This document shows positions 50,330 to 58,700 of a stretch of DNA of 64,000 nucleotides, piece after piece; within the stretch, counting starts at the first letter, position 1; every line of letters begins with the position of its first letter. Under the pieces are notes generated by a model that was not told where the DNA came from, did not search any database, and saw nothing but the letters and a program-made list of their open reading frames with translations. This DNA comes from an uncultured Bacteroidales bacterium (lineage in GTDB: Bacteria > Bacteroidota > Bacteroidia > Bacteroidales > P3), in NCBI GenBank assembly GCA_900314925.1, contig OMXC01000015.1:62001-126000 (forward strand), given 5' to 3'. A program made the translations under genes and the position numbers.

Positions 50330-51631
50330 ATGGAAACAATCAAGATGAAACTCATCTACCCCAGGTGGAAGAAACTTCCGGGACAGACGACATTCAACCT
50401 GCCACCGCACGGTCCTGTGGCTTTCGCCGCCACACTGCCCGAGTATGTGGACATCGACTTCGTGGATGAGAACGTTGAAGAGCTGAACTTTGACGACCCC
50501 TGCGACATTGTGGCGCTCTCCACAATGCTTTCCACACAGGTAAAGCGCGCCTGGGAGATTGCCGCCGAATACCACAAACGGGGCAAGACGGTGCTCGCCG
50601 GCGGCATCAGCGCCATGCTGCACGCCGAAGAGTACGTCAACCACGTCGACAGTCTCTTCCTCGGCGAAAGCGAAGGGCGCTCGGAGCAGGTGCTTCTCGA
50701 CTGGAAAGAAGGCAAGCTGAAGAAAGTGTACAACTTCCTCGGCAAACAGCCTCCGATAGAAAGCGTAGGCCCCTGCCGTCGCGACCTCTACAAGCGCGAG
50801 CTGTACAACCACAAGGGTGTGCAGATGGTAGACCTCTTCCACGCCTCGCGCGGATGCCGCTTCAGCTGCTACCCCTGCGCGGTGAGCTACCTTGGAGGCC
50901 GCAAGTTCCGGCCGCGCCCCATCGACAAGGTGGTGGAAGACATGGCAGCCATAGACAACAACCGCCTCTTCATCGTCGACAACTCTCTCGCCCAGGACAA
51001 AGAGTGGGAGAAAGAGCTCTTCCGCGCCATTGCGCCGCTGAAGAAGAAATGGATAAGCCACACCATCGAAGACGACCCCGAGGTGCTCGACCTCGCCGGC
51101 AAAGCAGGTGCATGGTACGTCTACCAGGCCGTCTATGACACCTCAGACTATATCAAGGAACGCGTAAAACGCTACCACGACAACGGCATCGGCGTCGAGG
51201 GCACCATCCTGCTCGGTCTCGACAACCAGACCGTCGACGACTGCAAGCGGCTCATAGACTTCCTCGGCCAGATAGACCTCGACCTGGCAGAGTTCACCAT
51301 AATGACACCGTTCCCGCACACCAAAGCCTACGACGACTATCTGCGCCAAGGCCGTATCTTCGACTTTGACTGGAACCACTACAACGCCGGCCAGGTGGTC
51401 TTCAAACCCGCCAAAATGACTCCCGACGAGCTACAGGATGTCTACGAGTATGCCTGGAAGAGCTTCTACGCCGACGAGACGCAGGAGTCCAAGATGTTCC
51501 GCCTGTTCTGCAACGTCGCCCTGCGCGAGATGAACGAGGGCACCTACCGCCCCCGCAACCGCGCCCTGGCCAACAAGAGCTTTGGCAAAGACGTGGACCG
51601 CAGCATAAAGACACACCAAAACGCATTCTAA
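50330..51631 (+). CDS. B12-binding-domain radical SAM enzyme
   Basis: A 433-residue class B-like radical SAM protein. Residues ~1-140 look like the B12-binding Rossmann domain (LIYPRWKKLPGQ, VDIDFVDENVEEL, TVLAGGISAMLHAEEY) but have no DxHxxG histidine, as in several BchE/HpnJ relatives. The [4Fe-4S] ligands are Cys176, Cys180 and Cys183 in SRGCRFSCYPCAVSYLGG. The later TIM-barrel segments (FIVDNSLAQDKEW, GVEGTILLGLDNQT) are typical. It could methylate, cyclise or oxidise the pigment. Such a gene is not part of the E. coli aryl-polyene set. Confidence 0.87.
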   Translation: METIKMKLIYPRWKKLPGQTTFNLPPHGPVAFAATLPEYVDIDFVDENVEELNFDDPCDIVALSTMLSTQVKRAWEIAAEYHKRGKTVLAGGISAMLHAEEYVNHVDSLFLGESEGRSEQVLLDWKEGKLKKVYNFLGKQPPIESVGPCRRDLYKRELYNHKGVQMVDLFHASRGCRFSCYPCAVSYLGGRKFRPRPIDKVVEDMAAIDNNRLFIVDNSLAQDKEWEKELFRAIAPLKKKWISHTIEDDPEVLDLAGKAGAWYVYQAVYDTSDYIKERVKRYHDNGIGVEGTILLGLDNQTVDDCKRLIDFLGQIDLDLAEFTIMTPFPHTKAYDDYLRQGRIFDFDWNHYNAGQVVFKPAKMTPDELQDVYEYAWKSFYADETQESKMFRLFCNVALREMNEGTYRPRNRALANKSFGKDVDRSIKTHQNAF

Positions 51632-51633
51632 CC

Positions 51634-51993
51634 ATGAAAGTATCTCCAACATACTACGACGAACAATTCCCCTTCCGCGGCCAGTGGGACATGGAGTCCC
51701 TCTGCGGCCTGAAGATACGCAAGGTCGACGGCAAGACCTACGTCATCGTCACGGAGCTGTACCAGGAAAACCCCGGCACCTCGGTGACATACGCCGGCCA
51801 GTCGCTCCGCGACCAGATCTGCGAGGCCAAAGGGCTCAACCCGGCAGATGTCGTCTACCTTGAGTGCAACCCTGACACCAACTCAAAGCTCTCGTTCTAT
51901 GACGAAGAATACTTCGAGGTGGACTTCAGCGCCGACCAGCAGCACCGCTACCGCCAGCTCGACAAGGAAGAGATAAAGCATATCGTCGACTGA
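51634..51993 (+). CDS. Small protein of unknown function in the pigment operon
   Basis: A 119-residue, acidic and Tyr/Gln-rich protein (MKVSPTYYDEQFPFRGQWDM ... EEIKHIVD) with no signal peptide or membrane segment. It sits two bases after the radical SAM gene, and its stop overlaps the esterase start (TGATG), so it is translationally locked into the operon. I do not recognise the family. A role as partner, chaperone or small binding protein for the radical SAM enzyme is only suggested by adjacency. Confidence 0.7.
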   Translation: MKVSPTYYDEQFPFRGQWDMESLCGLKIRKVDGKTYVIVTELYQENPGTSVTYAGQSLRDQICEAKGLNPADVVYLECNPDTNSKLSFYDEEYFEVDFSADQQHRYRQLDKEEIKHIVD

Positions 51994-52811
51994 TGCAACG
52001 CCTTCTGAGCATACTGTTTACACTATCCCTCTGCCTCTCCGCCGCGGGACAGACAGTGGTGCAGCTGCCCGGCACCAAGGCGACACTTGAGTGCTACGGC
52101 ACAACGGACAAGCCCATGGCCGCTGTGGTGGTGTGCCCCGGCGGCAGCTACAGCTGGCTCGACTACCAGGTGGAAGGCGTAGAGGTGGCACAATGGCTTC
52201 AGGCCCACGGCATAGCAGCCTACGTGCTGCGCTACCGTGTGCAAGGCTGGTGGGCATGGGCCACTCACTACCGCCTTATATTCCGCGGCCACCGCTACCC
52301 CGACCCGCTGCGCGACGCCGAGGCAGCCCTCGACTGGCTCCACGACAATGCCGACAGCCTTGTCATAGACCCCTCGCGCATAGGCATCATGGGCTTCTCG
52401 GCCGGCGGACACCTGTCGATGCTGAGCACCTACACCCGCCGCCCCGCCTTCGTGGCCCCCATCTACCCCGTCGTCACCATGCGGCAGGACTGCTGCCACA
52501 AACGTTCGCGCCGCGCCCTGCTGGGCGAATACGGCCAGCACCGGCAAGCAATGCGCGACTCCCTGTCTCTCGAAGAGCATGTGCGCACAGACTGTCCGCC
52601 GGTGTTCCTCGTCAACTGCGTCGACGACCCCATCGTAGACTACCGCAACTCCGAGCTCCTCGACAGCGCCCTCACCGCCAACGGCATCGCACACCGCTAC
52701 ATACAGTACCGCACCGGCGGCCACGGCTTCGGCATGAGCGACACAAAAGGGACGCCGGAGTGCCGCCCTTGGAAAGAAGAATTCCTCAAATGGCTAAAAA
52801 CAATATTATGA
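51993..52811 (+). CDS. Secreted alpha/beta-hydrolase (acetylesterase-like)
   Basis: A 272-residue protein with a signal peptide (MQRLLSILFTLSLCLSAAGQ). The alpha/beta-hydrolase set is complete: oxyanion-loop CPGGSYSWL, nucleophile elbow GFSAGG, acid Asp in CVDDPIVDYRNS and His in TGGHGFGM. It resembles secreted BD-FAE/acetyl-xylan-esterase-like enzymes. Within the cluster it might hydrolyse or transfer ester bonds of the pigment in the periplasm; an unrelated carbohydrate-esterase role is also possible. It overlaps both neighbours by one to four bases. Confidence 0.85.
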   Translation: MQRLLSILFTLSLCLSAAGQTVVQLPGTKATLECYGTTDKPMAAVVVCPGGSYSWLDYQVEGVEVAQWLQAHGIAAYVLRYRVQGWWAWATHYRLIFRGHRYPDPLRDAEAALDWLHDNADSLVIDPSRIGIMGFSAGGHLSMLSTYTRRPAFVAPIYPVVTMRQDCCHKRSRRALLGEYGQHRQAMRDSLSLEEHVRTDCPPVFLVNCVDDPIVDYRNSELLDSALTANGIAHRYIQYRTGGHGFGMSDTKGTPECRPWKEEFLKWLKTIL

Positions 52812-54103
52812 CAGATATCGAATACCAGAAACCCGAAGAGATAAAAGCCTTTCAGGAAGGCAAGCTCCACGAGGCGCTGCAATACCTGAAACAGCACTCG
52901 CCGTACTACCAGCGCATGTTCGCCAGCTACGGCATCGACACCGACAAGATACAGCATCTTGAGGACCTGGTAAAGATTCCCTTCACCGAGAAGAAAGACC
53001 TGCAGCTCTTCAACGACGACTTCCTCTGCTGCCCGCGCGAGAAAATCATAGACTACATAACCACCAGCGGCACCCTGGGCGACCCCGTCACCTTCAGCTG
53101 CACGGAGAAAGACCTGCAGCGCCTGGCCTACAACGAGAAGAAAAGCTTCGAGTGCGCCGGTCTCAAACCCGGCAACATCGTGCAGCTCATGACCACCATG
53201 GACAAGCGCTTCATGGCCGGTCTGGCCTACTTCCTCGGCATCCGCGAGATGGGCGCCTCGGTGATACGTGTCGGCAACGGCATCCCCGAACTGCAGTGGG
53301 ACACCATACGCCGCATACACCCCGACACCATCATGTGCGTGCCGTCGTTCATCCTCAAGCTCATCGACTACGCCGAGCAGCACGGCATAGACTACCGAGG
53401 CTCCTCCATCCGCCGCATCATAGGCATCGGCGAGGGGCTCCGCGAGCAGGACTTCAGCCTCAACCTCCTCGGGCGCCGCATCAAGGAGAAGTGGGACGTC
53501 GACCTCTTCGCCACCTACTCCAGCACCGAGATGGGCGCCACCTTCAGCGAGTGCCCCTACGGCTGCGGCGGCCATGTGCACCCCGAGCTCATCATCGTAG
53601 AGATCATCGGCGACGACGACCTCCCCGTGCCCGACGGCCAGCCCGGCGAGATAGTGGTCACCACCCTCGGCGTCGAAGGCATGCCCCTGCTGCGTTTCCG
53701 CACGGGCGACATAGCGTCCAAGATCACCGACCGCTGCCAGTGCGGCCGCTACAGCTACCGCCTCACGCCCCTCATCGGCCGCAAGAACAACATGATAAAG
53801 CTCAAGGGCACCACCCTCTATCCGCCAGCCATCAACGACGTGCTCGACAACACCGACTACGTGGCCAACTACGTCATCGAGGTGTCCACCAACAACGCCG
53901 GCACCGACGACGTGAAGGTGAAGATAGGCCTGCGCGACGGCTACACCGACGCCGTCGTCAAGGAGCTCAAAGACTCGTTCCGCTCGCGCATCCGCGTGGC
54001 CCCCGAAGTCGTGGTGCTGCCTGTCGAAGAGATACAGCGCATCAACTTCCCCGCCAAGAGCCGCAAGCCCATCAAGTTCATAGACCTGCGGGCAAAACAC
54101 TGA
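52808..54103 (+). CDS. AMP-forming aryl-CoA/ACP ligase (phenylacetate-CoA ligase-like)
   Basis: A 431-residue adenylate-forming enzyme of the PaaK type: ITTSGTLGDPVTF (P-loop-like), YSSTEMGATFSECP (aryl/AMP-binding), RFRTGDIA (adenosine-binding Asp) and the hinge/C-terminal LIGRKNNMIKLKGTTLYP. It would activate 4-coumarate from the ammonia-lyase and load it on CoA or ACP, the job of ApeH in proteobacterial clusters. It is translationally coupled to the esterase gene (ATGA overlap). Confidence 0.87.
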   Translation: MTDIEYQKPEEIKAFQEGKLHEALQYLKQHSPYYQRMFASYGIDTDKIQHLEDLVKIPFTEKKDLQLFNDDFLCCPREKIIDYITTSGTLGDPVTFSCTEKDLQRLAYNEKKSFECAGLKPGNIVQLMTTMDKRFMAGLAYFLGIREMGASVIRVGNGIPELQWDTIRRIHPDTIMCVPSFILKLIDYAEQHGIDYRGSSIRRIIGIGEGLREQDFSLNLLGRRIKEKWDVDLFATYSSTEMGATFSECPYGCGGHVHPELIIVEIIGDDDLPVPDGQPGEIVVTTLGVEGMPLLRFRTGDIASKITDRCQCGRYSYRLTPLIGRKNNMIKLKGTTLYPPAINDVLDNTDYVANYVIEVSTNNAGTDDVKVKIGLRDGYTDAVVKELKDSFRSRIRVAPEVVVLPVEEIQRINFPAKSRKPIKFIDLRAKH

Positions 54104-54129
54104 CACAATAACACATTAACGCATTGACA

Positions 54130-55230
54130 ATGTTCGATAACATCCGCCCCCTGACCGACGCCGAGCTGCCACAGGCCCTCGACGCCATAGCCGCCTCGCC
54201 GCTGATGACGCCCATTGCGCGCTTCATACACCCCGGCGCCGACCCCGAGGACCTTGCCCGCCAGCTACGCTCCATCGGCGACATACACACCCTGCAGGAC
54301 ACTGTCATGCGCGACGCCATAGGACGCATTGTCGGACAGACCATCACCGACTTCACCCACACCGGCACCGACCTCGTCGTTCCGGGCCGCCCCTACCTCT
54401 TCATCTCCAACCACCGCGACATCACCCTCGACGCCTTCCTGCTACAGTACCTCCTCTTCGAGTACAACGACCTCTACATCACCTTCGGCGCCAACCTCAT
54501 GCAAGACCCCGTCATCACCCTCATAGGGCGCGCCAACCGCATGTTCCGCGTCGAGCGCGGCGGCACCCCCAAGGAGTTCTACCACAACATGCTGCAGGTG
54601 TCGCAATACATCCGCCAGGTCACCGTCGGCGACCACCACTCGGTGTGGATAGCCCAGCGCAACGGCCGCACCAAAGACGGCCTCGACCGCACCGAGGTGT
54701 CGCTCCTCAAGATGCTCGCCCTCAGCGGCCGCGCCACCCGCGAGGCTCCCCTCATGCCGCTCAAGGCGCTCAACATAGTGCCCGTAAGCATCAGCTACGA
54801 ATGGGAGCCCTGCGACCTGCTCAAAGCCCACGAGCTGCACATGCGCTCCATAGGCCCCTACCGCAAAGCCAGAGGCGAGGACATGAACAGCGTCCTCACA
54901 GGCATCATGCAGCCCAAGGGGCATGTGCACCTGAGCATCACCGCGCCGCTCACCGACGAGGAGATAGACCGCTGCTCGGCCACCGACAGCCCCTTCGAGA
55001 ACCTCGCCGCGCTCATCGACCGGCGCATCGTCACCGGCTACCGCCTGCACCCCACCAACTACCTGGCCTACGACCTCGTGCACCACACCTCACACTTCGC
55101 CGACCACTACTCGCCAGCCCTCAGCCAGCATTTCCAGCAGCGCCTCGACAGCATCCCCGACGCCGAGAAGACCCTGCTCCTCGACATCTACTCCAACCCC
55201 GTCGAGCAGCAATACCCGACGCTGATCTGA
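54130..55230 (+). CDS. Glycerol-phosphate-acyltransferase-like lipid acyltransferase
   Basis: A 366-residue acyltransferase with HX4D in ISNHRDITLDAFL and the later block NRMFRVERGG and VWIAQRNGRTKDGLD of the PlsB/PlsC-like family. It is the last gene of the co-directional cluster, 26 bases after the ligase. An upstream TTG (54124) would add two residues; the ATG at 54130 is simpler. With the LpxL-like and exporter-fused domains it makes three acyltransferase activities in one operon. Confidence 0.85.
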   Translation: MFDNIRPLTDAELPQALDAIAASPLMTPIARFIHPGADPEDLARQLRSIGDIHTLQDTVMRDAIGRIVGQTITDFTHTGTDLVVPGRPYLFISNHRDITLDAFLLQYLLFEYNDLYITFGANLMQDPVITLIGRANRMFRVERGGTPKEFYHNMLQVSQYIRQVTVGDHHSVWIAQRNGRTKDGLDRTEVSLLKMLALSGRATREAPLMPLKALNIVPVSISYEWEPCDLLKAHELHMRSIGPYRKARGEDMNSVLTGIMQPKGHVHLSITAPLTDEEIDRCSATDSPFENLAALIDRRIVTGYRLHPTNYLAYDLVHHTSHFADHYSPALSQHFQQRLDSIPDAEKTLLLDIYSNPVEQQYPTLI

Positions 55231-55251
55231 CGAACGATACATGCTGTAAAA

Positions 55252-55280
55252 ACCAAAAAAGGAGCCATCTCGGCTCCTTA
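55252..55280 (-). terminator. Terminator of tRNA-Ser
   Basis: AAGGAGCC-atctc-GGCTCCTT is an 8-bp stem. On the minus strand it is followed by a T-run, so it suits the tRNA transcript; it may weakly stop the pigment operon from the other side. Confidence 0.75.
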
Positions 55281-55289
55281 TCTTCTCAG

Positions 55290-55376
55290 CGGAGAGACAG
55301 GGATTCGAACCCTGGGACCAGCAAGCTGGTCAACGGTTTTCGAGACCGCCCCGATCGACCACTCCGGCATCTCTCC
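55290..55376 (-). tRNA. tRNA-Ser (anticodon CGA)
   Basis: An 87-base cloverleaf: acceptor GGAGAGA/TCTCTCC with discriminator G, an anticodon loop CTCGAAA giving CGA (reads UCG), a long type II variable arm (GACCAGC-tt-GCTGGTC) typical of serine, and a T-arm CAGGG-TTCGAAT-CCCTG. The 3' CCA is not encoded. Confidence 0.95.
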
Positions 55377-55393
55377 TCGAACTTTTGAGGGTG

Positions 55394-55401
55394 CAAAATT
55401 A
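55394..55401 (-). promoter_or_regulatory. Promoter -7 element for tRNA-Ser
   Basis: TAATTTTG on the minus strand, 18 bases before the mature 5' end. A second identical 8-mer lies at 55421-55428. Confidence 0.5.
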
Positions 55402-55513
55402 CTACTTTTTGCCGACATGGCAAAATTAATTTTCAAGCAAGAATACAAGTAACTACACAACAGCATGTTACGGATACGCATTTTATCGCATCCCTTGCTA
55501 TTCCTGCATCTGT

Positions 55514-55611
55514 ACGGAGCCCCTACGGCCCCCCTACGGAGTCCCTTCGGCCGTTCTTCAGTGGAAGGCCGTAGCGGGGCCGTAGGAGGGCCGAAGGGAG
55601 GCCGTAGGGGA
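55514..55611. repeat. GC-rich palindromic repeat, intergenic copy
   Basis: Ungapped 98-base match to the copy inside the exporter gene (46855-46952). It sits between tRNA-Ser and the adhesin gene, about 85 bases before the adhesin promoter. Left CCCCTACGG-type and right GGCCGTAGGGG-type units are complementary, so a folded hairpin is possible. Confidence 0.85.
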
Positions 55612-55695
55612 TGGGGCGGCAGGCGGGCAAACAGGGCCTACGATGCAGAAACTGTTAAATTTAGCAAAGCATTTGGCCATGTCGCAATAAAAAGC

Positions 55696-55703
55696 TATTT
55701 TTG
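55696..55703 (+). promoter_or_regulatory. Promoter -7 element for the adhesin gene
   Basis: TATTTTTG (TAnnTTTG), 77 bases before the ATG at 55780. Confidence 0.6.
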
Positions 55704-55779
55704 CAGTTAGTACCACAAACCGCCACAGCGGGCACAAACACACACAACAGACAGAATATCAACAAACAGCATAAACAAA

Positions 55780-58700
55780 ATGAAGACAAAGACCCTCCGC
55801 GTTTTAGCACTGGCCGCATTGCTGGCCACTCCTTTTGCCCTCGCGGCGCAGCAGTCGCTGCCCTACAGCTACGGCTTCGAGGAGGCCGCCGAGATGAACA
55901 ACTGGACGACGCAGAGCATGAACACCGAGAACGCCGCCAACATGACGCGCGTCACGACGCAGCACAACACCGGAGCTTGGTGCTTCCAGTTCGCTTCGAA
56001 CACCTCCGCCTCCAACGGCAACTACAACCAGTACCTGATAAGTCCGGAGCTGAACTGCCCCAACGGCATGCACCTGAACTTCAAATACAGGAAGCACAGC
56101 AACTGGGTGAACGAGCGCTTCCGCGTGGGCTACTCGGCCACCACGGCCGACGTGAGCAGCTTCACCTGGCTCGGCTACACGACCACGACCTCGGGCTCCA
56201 ACACAACGGTGTGGACCGACTATGACATCAACCTGCCCGCCGGCACTAAATATGTGGCCATCAACTACGACAGCTATCTGGGCACCGGCACTTCCAACTA
56301 TCTCTATATCGACGACATCGAGATGGCCGCCGACGCCAGTTGCATGCCCGTGACCAACCTGCAAGTAATCTCGTCGACGATTGGAAGCCTGCAGCTGAGC
56401 TGGACAGACAACCAGAATGGTAGCGGTACGACCTATACGGTTTTTGACATGAGCGACACGACGGTGATGGCCGACAGTGTGACCGGAACGACATACGTCG
56501 TCACAGGGTTGGAGAGCAACTCGGAATACACCTTCGGTGTTGTGGCCAGCTGCGGCAGCGGACAGTATTCGACGCGTGTGTCGGTGACGGGACATACGGC
56601 CTGCGGCATCGTGGGCGACGACGAGATGCCGTGGGGCGACAATTTCGACAGCTATAGCGACGGCTCAGTATCGGACCTGCCATGCTACAAGAGCCTCAAC
56701 TATGGCTACAGCAGCAATACTGACTATCCGAAGATTGGTGTCACCGATGGAGTTGACGGTGTGAACAGCAAGGCGATGGTGTTCCGTGTGCGCGGCACGT
56801 CGCAGTACGAGCTGGCCATACTGCCCGAGTTTGAGAGTCTCTACGACAAATCGGTGGTCTTCGACGTAAAGGACAACGGTACATACTATAACGGCGACGT
56901 GCTGTACACCGAGGTGCTGGAAGTTGGTGTAATGACCGACCCCACAAATCAAGCGACTTTCACCACCGTGCAGACTTTCTCGGGCATGAACGCCACATGG
57001 GTGGAGAAGACCGTCGACCTGAGTACCTATTCGGGCAATGGCTATTACATCGCCTTCCGCTGCCACAATACACAAGCCAACACCAACGGCACGCTCTACA
57101 TCGACAACCTCTACGTGCTTGAGTCGCCCAGCTGCCCGCGTCTGACGGGTGTCACCGTCGACAACATCACGGGCAACGACGCCACGGTGCACATCGGCGA
57201 CACCGCAGCGGCAAGCCACATCTCATACCGCATCACCTTCACCCCCGACAACGGCGACGACCCCATCGTCATCACCGACATCGACACGACCAACTACACC
57301 GCCACGGGCCTGACGCCCAACACGGCTTACACCGTCAGCGCCGAAGCTGAATGCAGCGACGGCAGCTTCACGGCTCCCGTGACGGTCTCGATACGCACCG
57401 GCTGCGGCCTCATTCCCGAGGAGGCCATGCCCTTCAGCGAGAACTTCGACAGCTACCAGAACAACGCCCAGGCCGCCATGCCCTGCTGGACCATCCTCAA
57501 CGCCACGGGAGGCTACCCCAAGTACGCCTCCTACCGCAACCACGGCAACGGCTCCGGCAACGGCCTGCTCTGGACCGGCGCCACGAGCCAGAACACCCTG
57601 TGCGTGCTGCCGGCCTTCGACGTGCCGCTCGACCAGCTGATAGTGAACCTCTGGTTCTACACCACCTCCTCGACCGACGGCATACAGCTGGGCTATGTCA
57701 CCGACAACGACAACGCCGGCAGCTATGTGGCGCTGGCATCTTACGTCGGCACGGCCTACGCCTACAGCACCACCGGATGGAGCAATGTGGAGCTCACCGT
57801 GCCCTCGGTGCCTGCCGAAGCCTCCAACCTGGCCATCAAGTTCGTCGGCACAGGCCAGACGGTTGTCGTCGACGACATCGTGGTGAGCGTGGCGCCCAAC
57901 TGCCCGCAGCCCACGACCGTGGTGGTGAGCGACATCACCAACACCTCGGCGCACCTGCACGTGGCCGACAGCAACGACAGCCCCAACTACACGGTGCGCG
58001 TCTACGGCGGCGGCAACACGGTGATAGACAACGTCACATACACCACCACCGAGATACCGCTCACCGGCCTCGCCGCCAGCACCGTCTACACCGTCGAGGT
58101 GGTGGCCAACTGCCCCGACGGCGGCAGCTACAGCCCCGTGACCATGCAGTTCCGCACACAGTGTGCCGCCATCGGCGAGAACGACCTGCCGTGGAACGAG
58201 AACTTCGACAACTACCCCGGCACGTCGGGATCCCTCGAGTCGCAGTACGCGCTGAACATAACCTGCTGGACTGTGGCCTGCCGCTACTCCGGCTACTACC
58301 CCTTCTTCAACAGCGCTGTGCACTACAACGGCAGCAACAGCCTCTACTGCTACGGCACCGCAGCACAGCCCACGGTCTTCGCCCTGCCCTGGTTCGACAA
58401 CAACCTGAGCGACCTTCAGCTCACCTTTGCCGTGCGCAGAACCGACGCACAGGCCAACATTGAAGTGGGTGTGATGAGCAACCCCATGGACACCAACACC
58501 TTCGTGCATGTGCAGACCTGCTCCCCGTCGACAAGCGGCTCGTGGCAGATGTTCACCGTCACCTTTGCGGGCTTCACCACCGGCAACATAGCCTTCCGCA
58601 GCACCAGCCTGGTGAACATCGACGCCATCACAGTGAACACGACAAGCCTCTGCACGGCCCCCGTCGTCACGCTGAGCGACACCACGACAGAAGGCGTCAC

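Larger units (their letters stand above)
55231..55779. other. Intergenic region with tRNA, repeat and promoters
   Basis: This 549-base gap contains a hairpin terminator (55252-55280), tRNA-Ser on the minus strand (55290-55376) with its upstream promoter, the intergenic copy of the GC repeat (55514-55611), and the adhesin promoter (55696-55703). Confidence 0.8.

Noticed and set aside
55465..55710. 81-codon frame across the intergenic GC repeat
   Set aside because: It shares a peptide with the exporter only because both contain the repeat. It has no family match, and its downstream end runs through the adhesin promoter.
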